Of a stretch of 64,000 bases of DNA, positions 22,001 through 34,700 are shown in pieces. The position numbers were made by a program, and so were the translations under genes. Source of the stretch: Oxytricha trifallax (Eukaryota; Ciliophora; Spirotrichea; Sporadotrichida; Oxytrichidae). Numbering within the stretch: the first letter of the stretch is position 1; the number at the start of each line of letters is the position of its first letter. The notes beneath the pieces are model-generated. The model worked only from the letters and a program-made list of their open reading frames with translations. It searched no databases and was not told the DNA's origin. The stretch covers positions 35,547 to 99,546 of the forward strand of contig ARYC01017480.1 of assembly GCA_000711775.1 (NCBI GenBank). Reading direction: 5' to 3'.

Positions 22001-23164
22001 AAAACTGTTTTTGTATCAGAATTTTCTTTTAAGGTTTCATTGACTATAGCATCAAATTGCTAAAGTTTGAATTTCATATTTTTCAATGCGTCTTCTAGTT
22101 ACTTTAAATCGTGACCATTATGATGCAGGAACATGCATCTCGAACACACTGAGAAGTTGCATTATTAACAGAAATACTCGATCACTCTATCAAAATGCAA
22201 TTTACAAAATTACTTCACAGGCTTTTATCTTTATGGTTAAGTTGAAAGACTTGGTTGTGTAGTTTCTAACTGTCTTTAAGAAATTAATTAGAGAGAACTA
22301 AGTTGCTAGTTATCTGCGATATTTTCTTAATTTCCAAATTATAAGAGATTAGGAGCGTTTATTACAAATTCTGATGCAGGCTTTAAGTCGTTTTCTTAAT
22401 CAACTGTATCTTCCTTTTTATTTGATCCTGAATCTTAATGAATATTGTACTTTTAAGATTCAACTTGACTTTCATAGGTTTTTGAAGAGCTCATTGTATT
22501 ACCAAAGCTTTTAGTGAATTATTAATCGATTTGCTAACTCTCTATTGTATTTTGATTGTTAATTTCATTTTAATTCATTGGTATTTAAGAATGAGATTGA
22601 TTTTTAATAGAGTTAGGAGTCTTAATTGGACTTTCATTTTTCACAGATTTTTAATTTATAGGGGGTTTGAATTACTGAGTCTAGCTTTATATTTAATTGA
22701 AAAGATCAACCTGTTATTGCATAAAATTCTGTTAACTAGAGCTATTCATATTTTACTACTACTATTACTGCTGATGAACGGGTAAATTAGTTATGTGAGC
22801 TGATTGAAATGAATATATAGGGCGATTTAATTAATTTTATTGCTAAATGCCATTTTTAATTTACTAGGGTTGATCTGAACTACTTGCAGATAATCTTTGT
22901 TAATTTTTCAACTGTAAGTTAAGAACAGCGAAAAGTTTTTAGTTAATTTTTAACGAAGAGAAATCCTCGATCACTTATTCTTTTTTGCACATTTTGCAAT
23001 AACTATCTCCTAAAGAATTTTCTATAAATTGATGATGTAATTATACTTTAAGTTTAGAGAGCGCATTGTTTGCAGACTGTGTGACCACATGCTATGATTA
23101 ATGGGATTTTGTCTTAAGTGTCAAAAGTACCTTGACAACTATCGCAAAATAAACCTAAATCCAT
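19044..23164 (-). CDS. TRIM-like RING/B-box/coiled-coil/kelch protein
   Basis: Probable E3 ubiquitin ligase. ATG 23162-23164: MDLGLFCDSCQGTFD, then ACGHTVCKQC and SYCKMCKKEQ, a C3HC4 RING. A long Gln/Ser-rich linker follows (about 22200-22900, unbroken), then a B-box (QFCKLHFDRVIEYFCQQC, VCSRCMFLHHNGHD), a coiled coil (about 21680-22110), a second Gln-rich linker (20480-21110) and C-terminal kelch repeats (GHASVFINQLVLVMGGF; ENQIVIAGGLLVD; MQIFAIGGTVEGTNEVYD), stop 19044-19046. RING-B-box-coiled coil-beta-propeller is the TRIM layout, with kelch where animals usually have SPRY or NHL. The RING needs a frame change near 23056-23061 (AGAGAG). IESs near 19640-19860, 20220-20450 and 21120-21650 separate the other blocks. 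Confidence 0.78.
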
Positions 23165-23417
23165 TGTTTTATTAATATAATTTCTTATTTATAATATAAT
23201 TCATTTAACAATAAGGGGTTTAATATGATTTTATGAAATAAAAAGTGTGGAATACTAAGTTTTTTTGCTAGTACTACCCTAAATAATAAGTATTTTAATT
23301 ATTTCTAAAATCAAATATATTTATTCTAATTTAGTTACAATAAATCTCATCGCACTATCAAATTCTAATCATATTATGCTAACTTATGCAATAATTTATT
23401 TCAAAAGGGGAACTTTG

Positions 23418-24821
23418 TCAAATTGTTGGTGTAGTAATTTAGCTGCTGGTGTCTCTTGTACCTAGGTATCCTCCGATGAACAAACATATAATTGCAGTGA
23501 TTAGGAGATGAATAAGTTGAAGTCTAAATTCATTTTTGCTATCAGGTTGCTGCCAATCGTATGACTCCCCCTCATTTTCAAGATAAATTCAATAATATAA
23601 GATTAAGAGCTGCCCCTCCCTTATAAGTTTTTTTTAAGTATTACTATAAGATGCTTGACTTTCAACTCATTCAATTCTGCTTGAATTTTTTACTTTTATG
23701 AAAGCACTTGAGCTAGTTAAGCTTTCACTTCATCAGTCTTCTTATTGATCTAGTCTTGATTCACGACATTCCATTGTGAGACTGATTGGGAAAGAGATTG
23801 ATTTATCTCATCACTATATGAAAAAGTTTAACTTATGTTAATTGAACCATTTTTAAACTTACTCTGGAGCTTTTTCATACTCATGCTTTTAAGAAGCGCG
23901 ACCACCTTATGTGAAGGAGGATTTTGACAAATCAGCTTGAGGTTACTATTCGATAATTGAAGCCTCTCTCTGAGGTTATTTCTAAATAACTTATGCAGGA
24001 GGTTGGCTATAAGCATAATTTATTAACATTTTAGGTAATTTCGCTGCTTACGTTTATCTTTGAGACTAAGCAGTCTCTAATTGTTCAATCTCTCTTGGAG
24101 TCTAAATGTTGGGTTCATTAAAACTAGGAGAGGATTATCCACCTCCAGTACCACTTTGTGCTAGAGAAACCTTTAGTTTGTAGGAAAGTGATAAATTCTT
24201 TGGTAGCTTATCCCAATAAGTTTGAAGTTGATAGGTCTAATGAATATTTTAATTTAAGTAACAATATAATACCTCTGAGGAAAGAAGCTCACAAGCAGCA
24301 ATCTGAACTAAGAACTTATTCTCTTCGATTTTGTTCTCCTATATGTTTCATTTAAGTTCAAATTTAATTCTTTCAGGTTTATTATACTTAAACTTGAAAG
24401 TTATTCATTAACTTATTTTAGCACTTTGTTTAACAAATTCTCACTCCTAAAAACTAACTAACTTCATTGATTAATTTAATTGGCTATTTCATTCATTTTC
24501 TTACATTTGATAAAATCATAGTAATATCAATAGTGATTTTCTGCCCCTTATCAATAATACCTTGATTAGGCTTGACTACGTAGAACCTGGGAGATGTGGT
24601 CTTAACTTTATATGCAATATTGCCCTGAGATACATTTGTGATAGTCAAGTAAGCTTTGTACGAATTTAGCTCTGCCTGATTGAAAAATCTCAGCTCAGTC
24701 TCTGGATCAATTAATGCCAAGGCTTGTCTGTAGTAAATTGTTAAGTTTTTTGTTCATATTGATTGTAAAAAGCAAAATCGTGTCAAAATAAAAATAGATA
24801 ATCTTACTTCAAAGAGTCCAT
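23418..24821 (-). CDS. VAP (VAMP-associated protein), MSP domain and tail anchor
   Basis: VAPs sit in the ER membrane and tether lipid-transfer partners through their MSP domain. Start 24819-24821; a GT-AG intron (24728-24807) joins MDSLK to QALALIDPETELRFF. MSP core: LTITNVSQGNIAYKVKTTSPRFYVVKPNQG. A second non-coding gap follows, then NKFLVQIAACEL, the end of the MSP fold. After a Ser/Gln-rich linker comes a coiled coil (INKKTDEVKAQLAQVLSQKQ) and a C-terminal hydrophobic segment (LIHLLITAIICLFIGGYLG) that ends just before TGA 23418-23420, a classic tail anchor. The MSP-coiled coil-TM order and size fit VAP-A/B/Scs2. Confidence 0.85.
24728..24807 (-). other. 80-bp GT-AG intron in the VAP gene
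   Basis: Minus-strand GTAAGATT...CTACAG. Splicing joins MDSLK to QALALIDPE in frame, and no matching direct repeat is present. Confidence 0.75.
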
Positions 24822-24957
24822 TTCTGTATTTTGATTCTTTTATTATTGATAAAATTATAAATCTAACTTCTATCAAATTTTTAATCATTTTGATTCTTAA
24901 TGAATTTAAAATGGAATTGATTTGATGGAATTATCTATATCGTTATAATTATAGAAA

Positions 24958-26637
24958 ATGAATAATTAAGCTAAATCAGCTGGTAAGAAGAATTAAACAA
25001 ACCATTCGCAAGCAAAGTCTAAGGATATTTCCAATTAAGCAAAGTAAAATATTAATGATGATCTGAGTGATGTTCAAAGTTTAAAAACTAAAAATCATGA
25101 CATGCCTTTAAATTCCAGCAAAAGCCCCATGAATAAAAAGCACGCTTTTCAATCAAGAAATTAACAAAAAGTTCAAACTTAATCTCAAATGGATTACACA
25201 AACGCTTCCATTATTTCATAAAACTCCTCTAAAAATGCTCTAAACGGATAAAAGATGAATACATTTGCAACTATCAATAGTCAAACATAATCCAATATGT
25301 CTCCAGTTGACAAATTGTAATCATATAGATAGCATAATTAGTTTCAGACTATTCCTACAAGCGCTAGTATTGATGAATATAACGATGATTAAACAACTCT
25401 CCAGAATAGTAATTTCAAATTATTAAATTCCTCAACTCCTTAGAAATATCAAAATAATGTTAGTATTAATAATCATTAAAATTGTTTTATGAAATTCTCA
25501 TTTTAATGATTAATAAAGTATGTATTTTATTATGAAATGGTTTATTACTTAAATTTTAATAATTTTACTATTATAATTTATTGTTAGTACCAAATTTTAA
25601 GTTCTTATATATAATTCTTTTAAATTTGATTTTGGGCACTTTATGAATTCAATTAACAAATTTTAATTTACAATCATGGTAATAACAGTGCAGTGTAATA
25701 AATCTACAATTAAATAGTAAAAGGTGATGCAAACAGCTATCCTGAAAATCAAACTCCTCAGAAATTCAAATTAAATCTGAATAGTATCTAATCTACCACT
25801 ATTGGTTAAAGAGTTAATAATATTAATAATTCAGTCATTAACAATCAAAGTTCAAGTTAATAATTACATATTAATTAATGACAATCATTTTTATTCTAAT
25901 TTGTCAAAAGTATTGTACTATATAAATATTATGTTTATTTTTATGAATAAAGTTCAACTGGAAAGCACGGGTATACAAGCGACATATCACCTCAAAGTGA
26001 CGAAATAGAATCTAAATTATTCAAGTAATTCGAAAGTTTTAAGCAAATTGATGATTTAGTTTCTAAATAAGGTAAGGACACATTCTCATATTGATATATT
26101 GAAAGAATTTAGGAAAATTTAAATCAAGTCATAAATATCCTTTAATACAGACTACTGTAAGAATTATTAAAAACTTGCCAAATTATCTTATTTAAAGAGT
26201 GCTTATAAATTAGGGTGAATTATGGCTATAATGAAGTTATTCCAAAATAACTTTAAGATTTCTTGGGGAGAGATATAGAATAAATTAAATTGAGTTCTTA
26301 TAATCATTCATATTAAATTCCATGAATATAAAACAGATATAGAATCGTCATATTTATTTATGAATCAATATATTTTACTCTACATTTTTGAGAGTCTTTT
26401 ATTCATAAAATTCTTTTTATTTATTTTTTAAATAAATATATTAACCCGTACTTAAAGTATTTCGACAATATTATTTCCTCAATTGTATAATAAACTTTAT
26501 TTGTTATAGAGGAACTGTATAATTAGATAGCCAACTATCAACATAAAAGTTAAGATGGCAATCAACAATAAAATAAATTAATAAACCAAGATAATCAATC
26601 AAATGCTTATTTGATAAATCATGAAAATATGTAATGA
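24958..26637 (+). CDS. Unrecognised Asn/Gln/Ser-rich protein with helical C-terminus
   Basis: ATG 24958-24960 (MNNQAKSAGKKNQ), stop TGA 26635-26637. The first ~170 codons are disordered and low-complexity, rich in Ser/Asn/Gln. A 102-bp IES with pointer AAAGTTCAA (25847-25855/25949-25957) cleanly joins NNQS to STGKHGYTSD. The later part (FKQFESFKQIDDLVSK; about 26110-26350) looks helical, and the end is again Gln/Asn-rich. Further IESs lie near 25490-25670 and 26380-26500. No domain recognised. The divergent VAP gene starts 136 bp upstream. Confidence 0.6.
25856..25957 (+). other. IES with 9-bp pointer AAAGTTCAA
   Basis: Copies at 25847-25855 and 25949-25957. Removal keeps the frame (VINNQSSTGKHG) and eliminates an in-frame TGA. 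Confidence 0.85.
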
Positions 26638-26722
26638 ATTGATTTCCTATTTAAATTAAATCAATGTAAATTTATTCATAATCAAAGGATTTTTAATCCA
26701 AAAAAAGGTATATAGGTAAAAT

Positions 26723-29467
26723 TCATTATTAATGCTGTTGCTGCAGTTACTGCTATTAATCAAATGAAAATTCAATTTTATGTAGTTATTCATGCAAGAA
26801 ATTCATGGCTTATCCATATTCCTAACCATCACTATTCATCATTGCTTGATTATTATTGTTGTTTTGGCCAATTAAATTATTGTACATTTGCTACTATTAT
26901 TGATTCTACTGTGATGAAAATAGTTACTAATTTTGAATAAACTATGGTTAATTCAGATTTTAGATGCTTTCCTAGTTTAATGAAAAGTTTAAAGTGTTGT
27001 TCTTGGAGTTAAGCTCAATTTCTTCTTGAATAGTTTGCAATAAATTATCGTTTTAGATTGTCTAAGGCACTTACTCCAAATTTTTACTGCTATTTCCATA
27101 AAAGTCTAATTATTACTGTATATCAATGTTGGGCTTACTATTGTTAACAAACTGATTTTATTAGCTTTTCTGTTTTTAATTTAGTACTTATTACACAGAT
27201 GCTTTATTAGGGGAGAGCGATTTAACATTCTCGTAATATTCCCTCATAAAACTTGGAGCTTTTGCTACAGTCAAATTGTTTTTCCATTTGTTGCCAGAAC
27301 CAAATCTGTTTTCTTGAATAAGTTCATGTTCAAGTTTTAATTGCTTGGCTTGGTTTTGTCTTTCGAGGAACTTTTCAATTGATTTAGTGTTCAACTAACT
27401 GTAATTAAATAGAAAAATTAAAAGTATCATGAATTCAACTGATTTCGACGAAAATTTCTATAGAATCTTCAAAGATCATTTAAAATTCTAAGAAATATTT
27501 ATTGAATTGAAAAAATGCTTTTAATATACCTACTTGACTCTCTATCTATAATTTTGATTTGATTGTGTCTTTTATTCTACTCATACACTTTCTATCTCTC
27601 TTCAAACTAATAATTGATCTGATCATAAACCCTCTAGTCTACTATCCCTCCAATTATTTATCTCTAATTTTATGACCCTTCATGCTTCTTTTTTAATAAT
27701 TCAAGCATTTTCTCCTTCTTTTCCATTTAATGCTTTAATCTCTCTTCGAAATTTTTCTAGGGTTTTATTTTATTGATGGATTTAGAGGGGCTATTTTGTA
27801 AAGTATCTGACGCTTAGATATTTAAGTTATGATTTTAATTTGGGTGATTTTTGGGCATTTGAAATTAAGAAGTCATTTATTTCAAGTTTTACGAAGTGCC
27901 ACTACTTTGCCCTAGTCTTACTGATTAACTTAAAATTATAAATTTAGATTAAAACAAGATTGTTGATTAAAAATTCAAAGTTTTATAAAAGGCAGAAAAA
28001 CCTTTTTCTTCAAAAGAGATCTAAATCTGAAATAACATTTAATCATTTAAATTAAGGAAACTTTAATTGGTAGTTATTACTGGGAAAGCTCTCTAGTCAA
28101 CTTCCACTAAGTATCTCTATAACTTTTCCTCTTTCTTATCCTTCCATTTTTCACCAATTTCAATAAGTCTATCTTCCACTTTTTTCTAATAATATCCTGA
28201 ATTTTCTAATAATTTTAGGGATTTGGCATTAACTAGTGGGTTTTATTAAAGTTTCTACATTTCTTGGAAAATTTATTCTTTTTTCCTTTATTCTGCATTT
28301 TGATCGTATTTCCTCTTCAAATTGTGTAATCTATATTTAGGTATTATACAAAAGTAATTAATATAAAAATGAATAATAAATATCAAGATTAATATCTATT
28401 CTCTACAGGTTAACCATTGGAATATTAATGACTATCATTCTGCGTATTCTACTAAATTATTTCATTGCTTGATAAGTTATTACTTTGTATTGTTGATAAA
28501 TCGTGTCTACTGTTGTGACTTTAAATGTTATTATTGCTGCTTATTGAATTTAAATTATCTCGACTGTATTTTCTCTTAATTTAATATACAATTAAATCTT
28601 CTTCTAACCTCTTACGGGTGTCTTGATCTTAACGCATTTTTGCCTTTTTAGCTTCGTAAAGTTTTCCAATTGTTTTATAAAATTTACTAAAATAAGGCAA
28701 ATGGCAATATAACTCATATGTTTATTATTTGTAAATATTTCATTATAATAATTAAATAAAATTGTGAGGAGTCTATCAGTGACTTCAGAGGCTCTTGCTC
28801 TATGAGTCTTGGCTTAACTCTAGGAATTCTAAAAATTTTACCTCAATAATTTTTACTACTCCTCATAGAAATCTATCTAATTTAGATCAATACCATCATC
28901 AATCCAATTATTTTAGCTGTTTGTGAAATCTTAACTGCCTGTGATATTCTATTGGAAATTGCCGAATTAGTTGAAGTAATTGTAATTAAAATTCGATGAA
29001 TTGCTGTTGTTAATGTTGTTCATTGCCAGAAGTTGGTTCATTACTTGCATTTCATGTTGATTGTACATAATTGACAAGTTTTAAATGCAAGAAATTTTGA
29101 AGAATATCCTGCTTTATTTCTATTCCTCATATCATAAAAATATTATAAGCATAATTGCAGCACTAGACCCAGCTTTATCTTTTTTATGTCCACTATTGCT
29201 ATTTTTCATGATTTACTAGAAACTCTTCGATTAAATGGATTGATTATCATTTTATGAAGATGAGGAAAGTGAACTTTATAGTAAGACTTTCTAATTTTAG
29301 TTTATGTTTGAATTATCTGTCTTTGTATCTAAGGACATGCTGTTCTATGTATGATGAATATTATCATAGGGAATGGATGATATTGTGTTTGGGTAGGGAG
29401 CAGGAGTGAAATTACTATAGTTAGTTTGAGTTATATTTCTTGTTTTTGTCTGTTTAGATTGCTTCAT
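26723..29467 (-). CDS. Coiled-coil protein with ciliate cytoskeletal-style motifs
   Basis: ATG 29465-29467 (MKQSKQTKTRNITQTNYSNF), stop 26723-26725. Blocks in order: Ser/Asn-rich N-terminus; LLENSGYYQKKVEDRLIEIG followed by a Lys/Glu helix (28090-28270); FEERLKHQMEKKEKMLELL and FEERQKVYEQNKR (27530-27780); FLERQNQAKQLKLEHELIQ, then NLTVAKAPSFMREYYENV (27190-27390); and a long Gln/Asn tail (26725-27180). The repeated F-E-x-R-L/Q...K motif is typical of basal-body or axoneme-associated ciliate proteins; that role is inference from style. AT-rich gaps at 27410-27520, 27890-28070, 28330-28380 and 28690-28780 are probable IESs; pointers not all resolved. Confidence 0.55.
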
Positions 29468-29712
29468 ATTTAATTTGGTCTCTGATAAGGCAGGTTGATG
29501 GTTGATTAAGACTAAGGGGTTTTGGGGTAATAATTTCTAGGGGCTTCTTGATACTATTTATGGGTTCATTAAATCACAGTCTTAATAAGCATTTGATTAT
29601 AAAAATAGAGAAATGTGGATTAGAAGTTATAGTAATCAGAGAATCATGAAGTGCAAATAGATTTGTGAGATAGATTTCTTTCAATTTAAAATTTTAAAGT
29701 TTTATCACAATA

Positions 29713-31318
29713 ATGGAATCACTGACGACTTAAGTTACAATGGCATCCTCAGCAGGAACAGTCATTGATGATGATTTTGATCCAAGAGATTTAATTCAAT
29801 CTGGTGCTCATAACTTAAAAGAAGTAAAGCCCTTTAAATAATTTGATTTTCATATTAATCAATATAATTAGTCTAAATTGATTAAATTTTTTCCTTCGCT
29901 GTCATGAGAGGTAAGTTGTAAAAGCTAAAGAGATCTTAAAGATTGATTTAACATAGTTATATATGATTTACAAAATGAACTTCCTTTATCTTATTTTGCG
30001 CATTAATTTAGAGCATGAGAACTCAGTAGACTGCATCAGTGCCAATCCAGCAAATTAAAACGAATTTGCTACAGGTTCTCACGATAAAACTATAAAGATA
30101 TGGGATGTTACCAAACAGCAAAGCATTAAAACTTTAACTGGACACAAGGAAGGTGTTTGGTGCATCAACTACAATAAGAATGGAACTCAACTAATATCGA
30201 TATTATTCAATGTTTAACAAGAATTTTATTAAAAGGTTTAGTTACTGCATCTCCAGAAGGTATAGCAAAATTATGGGATCCAAAGACTGGAAAATCAACT
30301 CATGATCTCAAGGGCCACACTAAAAGAGTATGTAAATTCGTAGTATGCCGTAATTTCATTTCATTTCATGAAAAATTAGTCTAATAATCAACTTTTTCAA
30401 TAGGTATTTTGGGCAACTTACAATCCATCCAGCACTATGATAGCAACTTGTGGAAGTGATAGAATGGTTTTGCTGTGGGACTTGAAGAATTTATCTGCTC
30501 CTATTGCATCAAACACTGGTATCCTAATTCTTGCAATATATATAATCATAAAATATAGAGAATGAATCAGTTGTGCTCAGCGTTGATTTCTTCTAAGATG
30601 ATAAGTATTTGGTAACAACTAACCTTGAGGGTGATGTTAACATAATCCCATATTAAAACATTGATAAAATAGGCAGCTATGACATAGAGATATTATTATA
30701 ATCAGTTAGCAAGATAACATGAGCGTGATTAAGCATGAGACAATTGAAGGTCATCAAAGAACAAATGCTGCTTCAAAAAGAAAGTTAAAAAATATTTCAT
30801 CACTTATTCTCACCCATAATTTAAATGATGCTGCTTTTTGTTGCACAACGATAAAGAATCACCCAGCGGAGGCAGGGGTATTCCTAGTTGGTGCAGAGAA
30901 CAAACACATCACGAAGTTTAGATTTGATGCCAGAGATTACGAAATTTAGAAAATTGGGCAATTCGTTGGTCATTCAAACTCTGTCAGAAATGTTCAAGTC
31001 AGCAATTCTCTACAGCGTATTTACATTATTAATTATTGCCAATGTATTTAGTTAAGCATATTCAATGATCCTTTATTTAAAATTTTATGTCGGATGAGGA
31101 GTTTATTGGTACTTCCATAAACTATTTCAATATTTATTTTTCAGCATATGCTAAGTTGCTGCGAGGACCATTCACTGAGAGTATGGGATTATCAGACATG
31201 TGAGGCAAAGATGATCCTTTCAGGCCACAGAGACAATGTATCAGGAGGAGCATTCCTTAATGAAAATACAATCGTAAGCAGCAGTTGGGATCTCAGAGTT
31301 ATGATGTGGAAAATTTGA
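29713..31318 (+). CDS. WD40-repeat beta-propeller protein
   Basis: ATG 29713-29715, stop 31316-31318. At least six WD40 blades are visible: HENSVDCISANP..ATGSHDKTIKIWD; GHKEGVWCINYN; LWDPKTGKSTHDLKGHTKR; VFWATYNPSSTMIATCGSDR..LLWDLKN; SVDFFQDDKYLVTTNLEGD; and HSLRVWDYQTCEAKMILSGH..SSSWDLRVMMWK. Probably a scaffold; the specific partner cannot be told. Interruptions near 29835-30005, 30200-30240, 30330-30405, 30520-30560 and 31010-31145 are IESs or introns. Between SYDIEI and MSVIKHETIEGH the frame must change by two bases near an ATAT run (30690-30693); otherwise TGA follows at once. Complete apart from that. Confidence 0.75.
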
Positions 31319-31717
31319 GCACAATAGTAGGAGAGTGAGTATATATGGGTTGATATAATATTATATGGATAGATTAACTTATTAATATCAATAGTTGGTT
31401 TAGTTTAGCAAATAAAAGAATTGGGTTTTAAAAATGAGTTATACAATTTAAGGATTGAGGGAATTTTGAAGAAATTAAAAACAGTTATTTAATAGTTAGA
31501 AATAGAATTAATGTTTATTGAAGTAAAGTAATATGTATTTATTCATAAAAGTATGAAAAGGCAGCATTCTTGTTTTACGCTAGTTTCTGATTCAACTGTT
31601 AATTTTGAATGTGCCTTTATCATTTTGTGAATTCTAGACGCAATTTCTGTCTACCGAATTGGTAATTATCAATGTTTAAAAAATTACTCATCCTAGAATT
31701 AAAATTTTAATGTGTTA
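31319..31717. other. AT-rich spacer
   Basis: 400 bp between convergent genes (WD40 and helicase); nothing recognised. Confidence 0.55.
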
Positions 31718-34700
31718 TCATTAAATATCAAGTTCACTGACTGCAATATCTGCTTCTTCATTGCTAGCAAATTCAACAAAGCCAGCTCCCTTATGTCTTC
31801 CATCACCCTACTTGAGCAAGTTAAGTTTCGTTACTGTCAAATTCAAACTCTAAAATAGCTCTGTCAAGTCATCCTCAGTCATGTTGAAGTCAATAGAGCC
31901 TATAAATAATTTGTTGCAATTGTGTGATACTAAGGGTTTTCCTGCGTTTTTAGGTTGGAATTTGCTGGTTCCTCCTCCAATATTGGAGTTGGAGTTCTTC
32001 TTAGAAGGTGGCTTTTTATGGTAGCTCGCACCGTTGTTGTTTCCAGAGTCTTTGTGGTCAATTAAAAAAGATTTAAATAATAAATTAAATTACATAAAAT
32101 ATAATACGAGTGTAATAAAGGACTGGAAACAATATGATTATAATAAAAAAGGAATAATTTTTAAGAATATCATTTAATTAAATAATGTTAAACTTACTCT
32201 AAAAATATTTTTAAAAATTATTTTTTAGATAAACAATCGCAAAAAGATTTTGGTATAATTCTGACATCAAAATCTTCCATATATGGGTCATTGAGATCTT
32301 CATCGTTATCATTATATGAATGCAAATCATCGTTGTCTCTATTGCTAGTATTGAAGTTGCTGCCTTTTCTGCTGTTAAAGCCACTTCTTGGATTCCCGCC
32401 AGCTGCTCCACTGACAAAGCCACTGCCTTAGCCTGAAGCCTGCCTTGAATGGTAACCTCCACGACCAGCACCTTAGTTGCCTCCCCTGTTTACATAGCCG
32501 CCTCTGTTATCATTTCCATAATCACCTCTGTTGTCATTTCCAAAGCCACCTCCTCCGTAGTTGTTACTCTTAAAGCCTCCACCATATTAACCAGTTGAAT
32601 TAACATTGAAACTTTGATGTCTATTATGCTTGAATCCGCTGCCATGACCACCTGAAGCACCTCCTTTCCATGAACTAAACTACTCTTCATCTAGTAACTC
32701 TGGTAGAGCCAAGCACTTAAAAATTTAGAAGTCAATCGTAGAGTCAGTCTCTGCCAAATGACTTGCAATTTCAATAAATCTATCAGCTTAGTTTTCATCT
32801 ATATCAAAGACTATGCCTGTGCGATCAGCTTTCGCCTTCATGCCTCTTAAATGATCAACTATTTTCTCAGGGAAATACTTCTTGAAAATCTACACTCCAT
32901 TTGTTAAGGGATCTCTCCATGTTTTTGCAGTTTTACTTTCAGGGACTTAAATTAGCTTAAGCTCAAGAGTGATTTGTCTTTCCTGGCCAGTTATCAAACT
33001 TCTTGTTTAGAAGGCTGTTTTATAGTAGCCTGAAATATAGGCAAGGGCTTTGCATAGAGCTTTCTCCTGGTTGCCACCACACATATCAATCAAATCTTTT
33101 GCTGCTTCTGTGAAATAAGGGATTACTTGATCGTTTACTTGATCAAGATTTTATCTAAAATATATATACTTCTCATTGATAATAAATTTTTTTTAAACTG
33201 TTAGTTAGATACATTATTCTTACATATATTATTTTATATGTTATTTAAATAAACTCCGCTTTTGTATAATAAAATCAACTATAATTATTATTGCTTGATT
33301 ATGATAGTACCTAAAGTGGTTTAACATTTTCTTAGTTTAATTAAAAAAAATGAGCAAATTTAGCTTTAAAATTACTTATTTATTAATTAATTTTCAACTA
33401 ACTTTCTCAAAAATAATGACAAATTATTAAAAGATTCTTGAGCATAAGTTTTGATGAAGCTCTAATAACATCTTAAGCCGAGGGAATACCAATATTCTTA
33501 AACTTAATTCCTGCCTGACTTTCAATCTACTGAATCATATACTGACTCTTCTTTGTATAAAAAGTAATGCAAACGCCCATTTTACCTGCTCTAGCTGTAC
33601 GCCCAGATCTGTGGATATATGTCTCCACTTCATTGGGAGGCTCTACTTATATAACTAAGTCAACGTTTGGGATATCAAGGCCACGAGAAGCTACATCTGT
33701 TGCTACAAGCACTGAGAATTTACCATCTCTAAAGCGCTTTAAAGTCACTTCTCTTTGATTTTAATTAACAATATGTTTTATATTCAAAACTGACTACAAT
33801 AGGAAACATTAGATATTTTAGGGGATATCCCCATGCATCACTTCAATATCTTGCTTGATCTTATCTGTCAAAATTAGGGCATTAGCATCAACTTTAGTTT
33901 AAGTAAAAACTATAGCTCTTCCATCACCTCCATAGCAGATCACTAATCACATTTGTTTAACATAATTTTATGCAAATACTTACACAAGTCTGCTAGAGTT
34001 GACATCTTATTCTATTCAGGGCAACATATAGATAAATGTTACACAGATTTCGCAGTTTTATTGGTCAGGTTTTAAGCTAAATCTACGAGTCTATAGTTTG
34101 GTTTTAGATACTATCTGGCCACATTCTTAACCCATAGTGGAATTGTAGCTGAGAATAAACATTTCTGCACATCAAACTGACATTGCCTTGTAATCTGTGA
34201 CATAATCTAAAGTGAATTGTTAAGAAAATTTCATTTAATTTACCCATTCTATATCATCCTTGAATCCAAGATCAAGCATACGATCTGCCTCATCTAACAC
34301 GAAGGATTTTACGCTTGAGAAATCTATGTTGCCTCTCTCGATATGATCTTTTACTCTACCAGCAGTTCCTACTATGATATCTACACCGTATTTTAAGTCA
34401 CGAGCCTGATCATCAATTGGGACTCCACCATAAACTGTAATAGATTTAAATTCCATATCTCCGTGCTTGAGCTGAGATAACTCATTCTGCACTTAAATAG
34501 CTAATTCTCTTGTTGGTGCTAATAAGATAGCTTTATTAAATGATTTGACTTATTAAATTGAAAAGCCAATCTATACTCAACTATATATGAAAAAGCTTAA
34601 ATTTTATATGATTATTATTCTTTTTAGCTTGTACTTTTCTCTATCCCAAGAACTTGTTCTTTCTCAAATATTCAATGATAGGGAGACCAAAAGCAAGTGT

